In this document: positions 44,875 through 51,510 of the stretch, in pieces
Layout: each line of letters starts with the position of its first letter
Position numbering within the stretch: the stretch's first letter is position 1
Source: Brevundimonas sp.
Lineage (GTDB): Bacteria > Pseudomonadota > Alphaproteobacteria > Caulobacterales > Caulobacteraceae
NCBI GenBank assembly: GCA_003248965.1
Contig: QFQU01000011.1
Coordinates: forward strand, 62,001-126,000
Direction: 5' to 3'
DNA length: 64,000 bases
Notes under the pieces: generated by a model
What the model saw: only the letters and a program-made list of their open reading frames with translations
Databases searched by the model: none
Told to the model about the DNA's origin: nothing
Position numbers and translations under genes: made by a program

Positions 44875-45783
44875 TCAGCGCGGCGGCGAGACCACCACCT
44901 TGATCTCCTTCAGCCCGGTTCGCGACCCGGACAGGTCGGACTGGAAACCGGTGGCGTTCTTAAGGTGATTTCCCGGGTCGTAGACAAGGCAGACCAGCCG
45001 ATCGACTTCCTGGTTGGCGCCGTAGTCAACGAAGTCGTTCGCCAGCTCTTTCTTGATCTTGCCGGTATCGGATGTCTTCCTCACATACTTCAACTCGATC
45101 ATGGTCCGGAGCGGCTTGATGAAGAACTCGCACCGGGAAGCGCTACCGCCTACGGACGGGCTCCATTCCTCTTCTCGGACATCAGGGAAGTAGGCCGCCA
45201 GGATCGATCGGAAGAGATACTGACAGTCCCATTCGTCGTTGATTGCATAGGTCGCGCCGCCATGAGGATGGGTCTTGAGCGCCAGCACGCTCTCGTGGAA
45301 CCGGCGTGTCAGCGCAACGACCAGATCGAGCGCGGTCTGTTCGGGATCGATCGCGGCGGCGGGCGGCGCGGGCCTGCGTGACAGGGCATGATCGATGGCA
45401 CCCATAACATGAAAAACCTGGCGGCGCGCGACGTCGACGATGTGCGGCGCACCGACTAGGTTGTGCTTCTTTTCGTAATCGGCCTGCTCCTTGTCCAGGT
45501 CGTCGGCCATGGCCTGAACGAAGGCGCGGTACGTGACTAGGCCCTGCTCGAACTGTTCCGGCGACGCAAACATCTCGTTCGGGATCCGGATATCGGCGAC
45601 GAATTCCTCGGAATAGTGATAAAGGTTGGAGATCACGTCGCGCGACGCGCCATGCCAAGGATCCTTCCAGGACCCTGGATAGCCCTTGGCGTCCTGCATG
45701 GCGTTGCGGAACTCTTCATCGATCGCTATCCGAGCCTTGCGGAGATACTCAAGGCTCTCCAACGCCCATTCCATCCTGTCCAT
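44875..45783 (-). CDS. DpnII/MboI-type PD-(D/E)xK nuclease
   Basis: This 302-residue protein begins MDRMEWALESLEYLRKARIAI. The C-terminal half follows the REase DpnII-MboI family: INDEWDCQYLFRSILAAYFPDVREEE, then Glu209 in SRCEFFIKPL and Glu220-Leu-Lys222 in MIELKYVRK, ending with RLVCLVYDPGNHLKNATGFQSDL. The first acidic position is glutamate rather than the usual aspartate. The N-terminal half is helical and may sense or dimerise. In this family solitary members occur in defence islands without a methyltransferase, and none is found here. Longer in-frame codons upstream are not credible. It lies 141 bases before the giant gene on the same strand. Confidence 0.72.
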   Translation of the reverse strand: MDRMEWALESLEYLRKARIAIDEEFRNAMQDAKGYPGSWKDPWHGASRDVISNLYHYSEEFVADIRIPNEMFASPEQFEQGLVTYRAFVQAMADDLDKEQADYEKKHNLVGAPHIVDVARRQVFHVMGAIDHALSRRPAPPAAAIDPEQTALDLVVALTRRFHESVLALKTHPHGGATYAINDEWDCQYLFRSILAAYFPDVREEEWSPSVGGSASRCEFFIKPLRTMIELKYVRKTSDTGKIKKELANDFVDYGANQEVDRLVCLVYDPGNHLKNATGFQSDLSGSRTGLKEIKVVVSPPR

Positions 45784-46078
45784 ATGTCGGCATCTCTTGT
45801 AGGAGCGCCGCCGTTCCGGCGACAACGCCGTCACTTGGGGATCCCTAGCTGCTACGACCAGTTCGTAAGCCGCTGGCGCATTCGAATTTCGGTTCTGGCA
45901 CCCGAAAGCTGAGAGCGAGATCGAGCGTGAATCCGGGCCAGCCTGCGCCAGTTCCTCCGGATCCATTGCAGTCAGCGAAATCGGTGAAGAGTTGCGACCT
46001 CGGGACGAATGCCGTGAGGTCGCGACAAAAAGCGGACCAGGCTTCGAGCCACAAGACAGCGGACTGCGTGGAGACTGA
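45784..46078. other. Intergenic, upstream of the nuclease operon
   Basis: This stretch of about 300 bases between the DpnII-like gene and the small plus-strand frame probably holds the minus-strand promoter of the nuclease - giant protein - protease series. Open frames on both strands here lack ribosome sites and family resemblance. Confidence 0.35.
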
Positions 46079-46270
46079 ATGGGCAAGCGAGCGACGGGCA
46101 GACGTCGGAAAAGGCCGTTTGCGCGTCCGACGCAGGAAGCCCGGCTCCAGGTCGAATCCTTCGGCAATCCGCCCGAGGACCATGAGGCTTTCAAGACGGC
46201 GATCCTTGAGGCTGCGACGGCGAACGTGGGCGCCTTCCATCCCGACGTCGCCACTGATGGCGGGCGCTAA
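46079..46270 (+). CDS. Possible small basic protein, function unknown
   Basis: This frame of 63 codons has an arginine-rich N-terminus (MGKRATGRRRKRPFARPT) followed by an ordinary soluble segment (EARLQVESFGNPPEDHEAFKTAIL). GGAGACTGA directly before the ATG is a good ribosome site and the composition is protein-like rather than shadow-like. The stop overlaps the relaxase stop region by four bases, convergent. It could also be the remains of a longer gene. I do not recognise it. Confidence 0.35.
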   Translation: MGKRATGRRRKRPFARPTQEARLQVESFGNPPEDHEAFKTAILEAATANVGAFHPDVATDGGR

Positions 46271-47517
46271 TCGCGCGCCAGGCCCGCGCCTCGCTGAGCG
46301 CCCTGGATAACCTGCGCGAGACCGCGCGCGTCCAGGGCCAGGGTGATGGTCTTGCCGACGGCGGGCGGCGTCTTTCCAACACCCAGCCGCCCGTAGTGCT
46401 CCTGACCGTCGCCGGTCCGAACGACGACATAGGGCGAGCCGCCCAGTTCGTCGTGGAAGCCGGACTTCATGACCCGCCCCCGCACGGGACCGCGGTCGAG
46501 TTGCTGGACCTTCCCGGCCCCTTCAAGCCGTCTCTGATTGAGCGTTCGGATCACGTCCTTCGACAGTTGCAGCCGGCGCAGCTTCGCTTCCAGATCGGGC
46601 GACAGCCGGAACCGGCGTCCCGAACGCTGCGCCAAGCCCAGCCTTTCAAGGTGACGCAAACGACCCCTCGTCAACGCGGTCCAGGCGTCCGTGCCGCCGA
46701 CCCCGTCCTCGACCCGCCCATCGGCGTCGGCCGCAGCCATCAGTCGCCTGTCGAAGGCGGTGAAACGATCGGCCTCGGTCTCGCGCCAAACCCGCCGCTC
46801 GGCATCCTGGCGGCTGAGGTCTCCAAGGCGTTCCTGCGCCACTTCCTGAGCCCGGGCGCGAAAGCCGTAGGCGATGTAGTCGCGCGGGATGACGAGGTCC
46901 CGGCCATCACCGCGACGCCCGCGAACCAGCACATGGGCGTGCGGCTGGTCCGTGTCGAAATGGCAGACTGCGAGCCAGTTCAGACCCGGCTCTCCGAGGT
47001 CGTCGGCGACTCGTGACAGAACCTCTCTCGTATACCCCTTGAGATCCGCGATCCGATCGCCGTGTTCAGGCGAGATAATGAAACGGAAGTGGTGTCGGTC
47101 TTTGGCCCAGCCCTCTGTCGCGGCGCCCGCGTCCACGCCGTCGTGGACCGGTCCGAAGAAGGCGGCCTGCTCGCCGTCCTCGCCAGCGCCCATCCGGCCG
47201 AGGTAGCTGATGTGCGCGGCCAGGGCCGCACCGCGCGCGAACCCCTTGCCCATGTGTCGGGATACGAGCGCCTTCACCATCACCCGCTGGCGAACGTCGA
47301 GCCGGAAGGGTCGGCCGGACCGGTTCTGGGCGGCGCGCAGGCATCCCGCCCGATCCCCGTAGGCGAACAGACGCGACGCCGCGAGGCGCTGGAACATCGC
47401 CACACGCACGCTGGTCTTGTCGGATTTCAGGCGCTGCGGCAGGCGGACACGCAGGGTCGAGACGTCGTCCCTTGACGCTGCGGTAAGCCGCACCTCGATG
47501 GCGGTTCGGACCTGCAT
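46267..47517 (-). CDS. VirD2-like relaxase with DUF3363 region (short form)
   Basis: This 416-residue protein has the relaxase histidine cluster H166-F-D168 and H173-A-H175 in LAVCHFDTDQPHAHVLVRG, preceded by RHHFRFIISPEHG. The N-terminal block VKALVSRHMGKGFARGAALAAHISYLGRMG is the usual lead-in. The C-terminal DUF3363-like part (DRFTAFDRRLMAAADADGRVED, LERLGLAQRSGRRFRLSPDLEAKLRRL) follows. Relaxases of this family nick the transfer origin and lead the strand through the type IV channel. Members are often 550-650 residues; both the region before residue 75 and the C-terminal end are short here, so partial decay or a short subtype is possible. A catalytic tyrosine is not clear by eye. Confidence 0.8.
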   Translation of the reverse strand: MQVRTAIEVRLTAASRDDVSTLRVRLPQRLKSDKTSVRVAMFQRLAASRLFAYGDRAGCLRAAQNRSGRPFRLDVRQRVMVKALVSRHMGKGFARGAALAAHISYLGRMGAGEDGEQAAFFGPVHDGVDAGAATEGWAKDRHHFRFIISPEHGDRIADLKGYTREVLSRVADDLGEPGLNWLAVCHFDTDQPHAHVLVRGRRGDGRDLVIPRDYIAYGFRARAQEVAQERLGDLSRQDAERRVWRETEADRFTAFDRRLMAAADADGRVEDGVGGTDAWTALTRGRLRHLERLGLAQRSGRRFRLSPDLEAKLRRLQLSKDVIRTLNQRRLEGAGKVQQLDRGPVRGRVMKSGFHDELGGSPYVVVRTGDGQEHYGRLGVGKTPPAVGKTITLALDARGLAQVIQGAQRGAGLARD

Positions 47518-47786
47518 GGCTGGCGTCCAGCTGTATGACGCGGTTCCGGACCGCCAACTCAGCGCAAGTCGACGACCGTCTCCGCAAGGCCTGCAAGTGT
47601 CTGTCAGGGCAGGAGAAAGCAGAAGCCCAAAACCCCTCTTTTATCTTGCCCTAAGCCCCTCATCTGACGATTCCGCACCATAAGCCTCAACCGTGATCAT
47701 CAGCCGTCAACACAGCCCAATGCCTCTACGGCGGCCACGACAGGGAAGGTGACCGCAGGCCCGACGCTCCCGGATGACAAAGAAAA
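47518..47786. other. Gene-free region upstream of the relaxase, possible transfer origin
   Basis: This region before the relaxase start is AT-richer and has no gene. TATCTTGCC at 47642-47650 differs by one base from TATCCTGCC, the nick core of VirD2/RP4-type relaxases. Flanking CCCCTC occurs twice (47626-47631 region and 47656-47661 region). The position next to a VirD2-like relaxase fits an oriT. This is inference from similarity only. Confidence 0.4.
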
Positions 47787-47812
47787 ACCCGCCCGGCCGA
47801 AGCCGAGCGGGT
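47783..47812 (-). terminator. Terminator of the DUF2493 gene
   Basis: An 11-bp stem with one mismatch, ACCCGCCCGGC / GCCGAGCGGGT, with a CGAA loop (47787-47812). On the minus strand it is followed by TTTTTCTTT. Confidence 0.82.
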
Positions 47813-47834
47813 CGTTGATGTCAGTGTCGATGTG

Positions 47835-48773
47835 TCAGGCTGCGCGCGCCCTGATGGACACGTGCCGCAGCCCGGTCTCCATCGCCTTCTGTCCGAGATT
47901 GAGCGCCGGTCCGAACGGCCGTTGATCCGCCCGCGCCCGATCTACCGAATGGACCAGGGTCAGGCAGATCTCCGGCTCGAGCGCGATCAGCTCGTCGTTC
48001 GCCCGGAAGGGAGCCGCCTTGCCGTGGGTGTCGAAATCCGCGCGGGCGAGGATCAGTTTCACTCCCTTCTGCTGGGCCCATTTGATCGCCAGCTTCTCGG
48101 AGCCCTTCGCCCCGGTCGTCGCCAGAGCCATGTCCGGCCATTCCTGTTTCGCCCAGTTGAGGGCGTCGAAAATTCTCCCGGCATCCTCCGAAGTGTCGGC
48201 CGTCGGCGCGCCCCGGAAGGCGACCACCGGACCGCCCGGGTCAGCCTCTCCCGTCTTCCGATTGCGGATCGCCCGGATCGCCTGTTTCGCTTCGAGCTGG
48301 GCCGCCGTCAGGTGCGTGCCGCGCCGCGTTCCCCGCCAGGCCGTCCAGACCTCCCCGGTCGCGACCGTCCAGGTCTCGGAGGCCGCGTCCCGGATCAGTT
48401 CGCAGGCCTGGGTGGCCGCATCGCCCGCCCGGGCCTTGGCCGTGGCTTCCTGGAGCTCGACGTCGGCCGCTTCCGATCCGTCGAAATCCCGGTCGAGCGC
48501 GCGCATCGTATCGCGCGCCCGGTCCGCGTCCCGTTCGATCCGCCCAGCCGCCGAATGGAACGCGCCGATCAGGGCCTCTCCCAGGATCGTCTGGTAGTCC
48601 TCCAGCGCGGTGTCCGAGATCACGTCCACCAGCTCGGTCATGATCGCGCGCCCGAGCTGGATCAGAGCGTCTTCGGTCGGGTGCGGACGCCCGTCGCCCA
48701 GGGACGCGGTCAGGTCATCGAAGGCGGAGTCGGACTTCGACGAGGCGAAGAAGGGAGCATTGGAGTGGGTCAT
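47835..48773 (-). CDS. DUF2493 (SLOG-like) protein of mobile elements
   Basis: This 312-residue protein begins MTHSNAPFFASSKSDSAFDDL. The C-terminal half contains a DUF2493-type Rossmann-like region: VVAFRGAPTADTSEDAGRIFDALNWAKQEWPDMALATTGAKGSEKLAIKWAQQKGVKLILA. Proteins of this kind are regular members of conjugative elements of alphaproteobacteria; the role is unknown but the fold is related to nucleotide-binding SLOG domains. AAGGAATG lies 5-12 bases upstream of the chosen ATG. A good terminator follows the stop. The N-terminal 150 residues are helical and unrecognised. Confidence 0.75.
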   Translation of the reverse strand: MTHSNAPFFASSKSDSAFDDLTASLGDGRPHPTEDALIQLGRAIMTELVDVISDTALEDYQTILGEALIGAFHSAAGRIERDADRARDTMRALDRDFDGSEAADVELQEATAKARAGDAATQACELIRDAASETWTVATGEVWTAWRGTRRGTHLTAAQLEAKQAIRAIRNRKTGEADPGGPVVAFRGAPTADTSEDAGRIFDALNWAKQEWPDMALATTGAKGSEKLAIKWAQQKGVKLILARADFDTHGKAAPFRANDELIALEPEICLTLVHSVDRARADQRPFGPALNLGQKAMETGLRHVSIRARAA

Positions 48774-49080
48774 TGGAACATTCCTTGAGAATGCCGTGCG
48801 CCCCATGCGCAACGACCCCGGTCTTGGCCACAGCGGGGTCCCCGGCAGTCACCGGAGCGGAGGGCTCTTTGCCCTCCGTGGAGGGGAACGGCGCAGCCGT
48901 TGACTTCCGGGGTGCTGTGACAAGTTCGGAGGGCGTTGTGTGGGGGCAAGTCGTCGTCGCCCTTCGCGACGACGACACAACTCGGCGCATCGCTTGCGCC
49001 GATGCGGACGAGGAAGCGTCGATCTTCCTGTCCGTCGACGCCGGCGGGCCGGCGGCGCTCCCCAGGATGGTGAGCCGTCC
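48774..49080. other. Structured gene-free region between DUF2493 gene and gcrA-like gene
   Basis: This gap of about 300 bases contains two hairpins. The smaller is CGGAGGGC / GCCCTCCG (48858-48865, 48871-48878). The larger has an 11-bp perfect stem GTCGTCGTCGC / GCGACGACGAC (48950-48960, 48966-48976), with extra pairing GTTGT / ACAAC outside it (48935-48939, 48977-48981). Neither has a clear T-tract. The promoter of the DUF2493 gene should also be here. Confidence 0.6.
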
Positions 49081-49488
49081 TCAAGGCGTAACGCCCGCTA
49101 GGCGCATAAGGCCCTCGACCGACATCGGAGCGGGCCTGTAGGCGATGGTCGCGTGGGCCGTGCAGAAGGCTCCGCGTGCAGCGGGACGTCCGCAAAGGCT
49201 GAAGGCGGCATCGCCGGGTTCGCCGTAAGGCCAGCGGCACTCCGTCCGCTTCACCGACAGGATCGTTGCGGCGCCATCCGGCGGCGGCTCCGGAGCTTTC
49301 AGATCCGCTGCCTCTCGCCGAGGGCGGCCGCCAGAGCGCGCTTGCGAGAGGCCAAGGCGCGAGACCTTTCCGAGGACGGCATTGCGGGTGAGACCGCCGC
49401 CCAGCTCTCGGGCTATGGCTTCGGCGCTTCGCCCCTCGGGCCACAGGCGTTTCAGTTGATCGATCCGGTCTTCGGTCCAGGCGGACAT
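49081..49488 (-). CDS. GcrA-family regulator on the mobile element
   Basis: This 135-residue protein begins MSAWTEDRIDQLKRLWPEGRSAEAIARELGGGLTRNAVLGKVSRLGLS, the GcrA DNA-binding helix-turn-helix. The C-terminal sigma-interacting region has CRWPYGEPGDAAFSLCGRPAARGAFCTAHATIAYRP, with the conserved tryptophan-proline and cysteine positions. Chromosomal GcrA works with sigma-70 at promoters bearing GANTC sites methylated by CcrM to set cell-cycle transcription. A copy on a mobile element suggests timing of element genes to the host cycle. GGAGACCGCC is the ribosome site. A leader motif shared with other element genes lies 33 bases further upstream. Confidence 0.9.
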   Translation of the reverse strand: MSAWTEDRIDQLKRLWPEGRSAEAIARELGGGLTRNAVLGKVSRLGLSQARSGGRPRREAADLKAPEPPPDGAATILSVKRTECRWPYGEPGDAAFSLCGRPAARGAFCTAHATIAYRPAPMSVEGLMRLAGVTP

Positions 49489-49520
49489 GGCGGTCTCCTT
49501 CATCGAGCCCCGATGGCTCG

Positions 49521-49542
49521 CCCGGCCGCGCCCTTCCTCCCG
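49521..49542 (-). promoter_or_regulatory. Element leader motif, copy 1
   Basis: On the minus strand: GGGAGGAAGGGCGCGGCCGG, upstream of the gcrA-like gene. It matches copies at 55850-55869, 58045-58067 and 59660-59679, apart from a two-base insertion. Just after it CGAGCC..GGCTCG can form a small hairpin. Confidence 0.55.
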
Positions 49543-49561
49543 TCTCCGCCGCCAACATGAA

Positions 49562-49594
49562 GAGGGCCCGGGGCGCGACGCGCTCCGGGCCCTC
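49562..49594. terminator. Strong hairpin after ssb
   Basis: A 15-bp stem with one G-T pair: GAGGGCCCGGGGCGC with GCGCTCCGGGCCCTC, loop GAC. It follows the ssb stop on the minus strand. A T-tract is weak, so it may terminate inefficiently or serve as an RNA structure. Confidence 0.65.
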
Positions 49595-49609
49595 CAGTCC
49601 TCGCTCCGA

Positions 49610-50035
49610 TCAGAACGGAATGTCGTCGTTCAGGTCGTAGCCGCCACCCGCCTCCACGCCGCGGTCGGCGACGCCTGAGCCGCTCGCGGCCGGTTCGCTG
49701 GCGGCACGCCGGTTCTTCAACCGAATGTCGCTGACGACGAGGCGCAGGTCGTAATGTTCGACCCCGTCCTTGCCCGTCCAGGTGTCGTTCTCGACATGGC
49801 CCTGGATGACGACGCGGCTGCCCTTGCGGGCATAGGGCTGGATGTAGTTCGCAGCCGTCGCCTCGTTGAAGCAGATGCAGTTGAAGCCGGTGGTGCGCTC
49901 GCCGGGCTCGCCATTGGCGCGCCGGAAGCGTGTCGTTTCCAGGACGCGGAAGCTCGCGCGCTTCTTGCCTGAGCCCTGCGCCGCCAGGATCGAGGGATCG
50001 GCGGCCAGATAGCCTTCGAGGGTGAGGGTTTGCAT
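49610..50035 (-). CDS. ssb: Single-stranded DNA-binding protein
   Basis: This 141-residue OB-fold protein begins MQTLTLEGYLAADPSILAAQGSGKKRASFRVLETTRF, contains FNCICFNEATAANYIQPYARKGSRVVIQGHVENDTW, and ends with the acidic tip DDIPF, the protein-docking peptide of SSB. It coats single strands, likely those produced in conjugative transfer or replication of the element. AAGGAGACTGATC precedes the ATG. The neighbour upstream is a second, shorter SSB-like gene 34 bases away. Confidence 0.9.
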   Translation of the reverse strand: MQTLTLEGYLAADPSILAAQGSGKKRASFRVLETTRFRRANGEPGERTTGFNCICFNEATAANYIQPYARKGSRVVIQGHVENDTWTGKDGVEHYDLRLVVSDIRLKNRRAASEPAASGSGVADRGVEAGGGYDLNDDIPF

Positions 50036-50069
50036 GATCAGTCTCCTTGATGATGAGTGGAAGGGAGGG

Positions 50070-50423
50070 TCAGGCGGCGACCCGGTCGTCCGCCGCTTCG
50101 GCCTGGCGGTCCTCGGCCCAGTCGAGGACGGTGAGCCGGTTGATCACCAGCTCCTTGGCCGTCCGTTCCGACCCGTCCCGTGCCGTGTAGGCGGTGTCGA
50201 TGAAGGCGCCGATGACGACGGCCTCGCATCCTTGCGCCAGCCCACGGGCGATGACCTTCTCGTTGAGGCCCTTCGACCAGCTGACGCAGTTGACGCCAAC
50301 CAGCCGGGGCTTGCCGGCATTGTCGGTCCCGCGCTGCTCGAGCAGGCGGAAGACCGCCTTGCCGAAGTCGTCACTGATCTGGGGATCGGCCGCGAGGCGG
50401 CCCGTGAACACCATGGTCTGCAT
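50070..50423 (-). CDS. Second SSB-like protein without acidic tip
   Basis: This 117-residue OB-fold protein begins MQTMVFTGRLAADPQISDDFGKAVFRLLEQRG and has VNCVSWSKGLNEKVIARGLAQGCEAVVIGAFIDTAY. It resembles the adjacent ssb in layout but lacks the DDIPF-type C-terminal tip, ending AEAADDRVAA. It may modulate the first SSB or protect DNA without recruiting host partners. CAGGAGACTGAC is the ribosome site. Longer in-frame codons upstream belong to the neighbouring gene region. Confidence 0.8.
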   Translation of the reverse strand: MQTMVFTGRLAADPQISDDFGKAVFRLLEQRGTDNAGKPRLVGVNCVSWSKGLNEKVIARGLAQGCEAVVIGAFIDTAYTARDGSERTAKELVINRLTVLDWAEDRQAEAADDRVAA

Positions 50424-50469
50424 GTCAGTCTCCTGTTGATCCGAAGCCGCCGGGGAGCCGATCTTGGCG

Positions 50470-51480
50470 TCAGATTTCTGCAGCCCCTGCCTCGACCCTG
50501 GCCCGCACCCACTCCACATAATCCGCCACCGCATCCTCGACCCCGTAGCCCGGGGGGCGATCCCGGCCCCAGGGGTCGACCATCGCCATCTTTTCCCCAA
50601 TGCTCTGGATGCGGTTGGACCCGAAGCCGGCAATTACGGCGGCAGCCTCTCTCGTGTCCTGGCCGTAGACGAAGCGGCGGGCGCGTTCGATGACTCGAGC
50701 ATTGGCGAAGCGGGCGAGCTTCACGAGGCCAAGGCCGCCGACCAGCCGTCCAGCGAAGAGGCGGGAGTGGGTCGCCAGAAACATGCGGCGAGGCCCTATC
50801 GGGAGGAAGAGATAGCTGTCTTTCGCCTCGAGACCATTGGTGGTGATCATGGGGTGATCGCTCGTTAGCAAAGGGGGCGCACCGTCTGGCAGTTTCAGGA
50901 CCTGCCAGGTCATTCCCGCCAAGAAGTTCGTGATGCGCGGATGGGTTAGGACGGAGGTCAGAGTTTCGGCCAGGAAGGCCTGAACCTGTTCGGGCGTGTC
51001 GGTCTCAGCGTACTGGTCCGACGCCTTTGTGGGCATCCCGGGCCGCCAGACAAACCGTTCATAGATCGCCTGGACGTCGGGCCGATCCTTGCGCCGCCAT
51101 TCCTCCAGCTTCTGTTTGAGTATCTCGATTGACGCGGGCGTGCGTGTCAGCAGCGTGGTCAGCAAGGCGGCGAAGGCGCGCCGGGCCGCGTCGTCGAGGG
51201 CCTCGTCACTCCGCATCCGATCGAGAGCCGTTGCGGCCGCTGAGTCGATCATAGCCATCAGCTGCTTTTCGAGGGCGTCGGAACGGGCACCTAGGGCCGG
51301 CATGGCATAGAGGTCGAGCCCGTACCCTGTGCCGCCCGGCGCAGTCCACCGAGGGGCGACACCCTGATAGCGCACTGCATATTCGACCAGTCTCCCGTCC
51401 GAGCCAGCCCAACCCTTCAGATAGCACTCCGGGAGGAAGTGGTGCTTGCGCGCCTTGTTGGAGGGATGCCGTGTCGTCAT
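50470..51480 (-). CDS. DUF4238-domain protein
   Basis: This 336-residue protein begins MTTRHPSNKARKHHFLPECYLKGWAGSDGRLVEY. The HHFLPECYLKGW motif is the diagnostic start of DUF4238, and LLTSDHPMITTNG with YLFLPIGPRRMFLATH later fits the family. The function is unknown; members are scattered in accessory regions and have been considered as toxin-like or defence cargo. It sits in a tight 1.1-kb slot between two element backbone genes (31 bases from the helicase stop, 47 from the second SSB), so it looks like inserted cargo. Confidence 0.8.
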   Translation of the reverse strand: MTTRHPSNKARKHHFLPECYLKGWAGSDGRLVEYAVRYQGVAPRWTAPGGTGYGLDLYAMPALGARSDALEKQLMAMIDSAAATALDRMRSDEALDDAARRAFAALLTTLLTRTPASIEILKQKLEEWRRKDRPDVQAIYERFVWRPGMPTKASDQYAETDTPEQVQAFLAETLTSVLTHPRITNFLAGMTWQVLKLPDGAPPLLTSDHPMITTNGLEAKDSYLFLPIGPRRMFLATHSRLFAGRLVGGLGLVKLARFANARVIERARRFVYGQDTREAAAVIAGFGSNRIQSIGEKMAMVDPWGRDRPPGYGVEDAVADYVEWVRARVEAGAAEI

Positions 51481-51510
51481 CCCGTAACACTACTCCAGAT
51501 CCGCCTCGCC

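Noticed and set aside
45784..46254. N-terminal extension of the DpnII-like nuclease to 46254
   Set aside because: The extra residues are low-complexity with no conservation pattern; MDRMEW gives the natural start.
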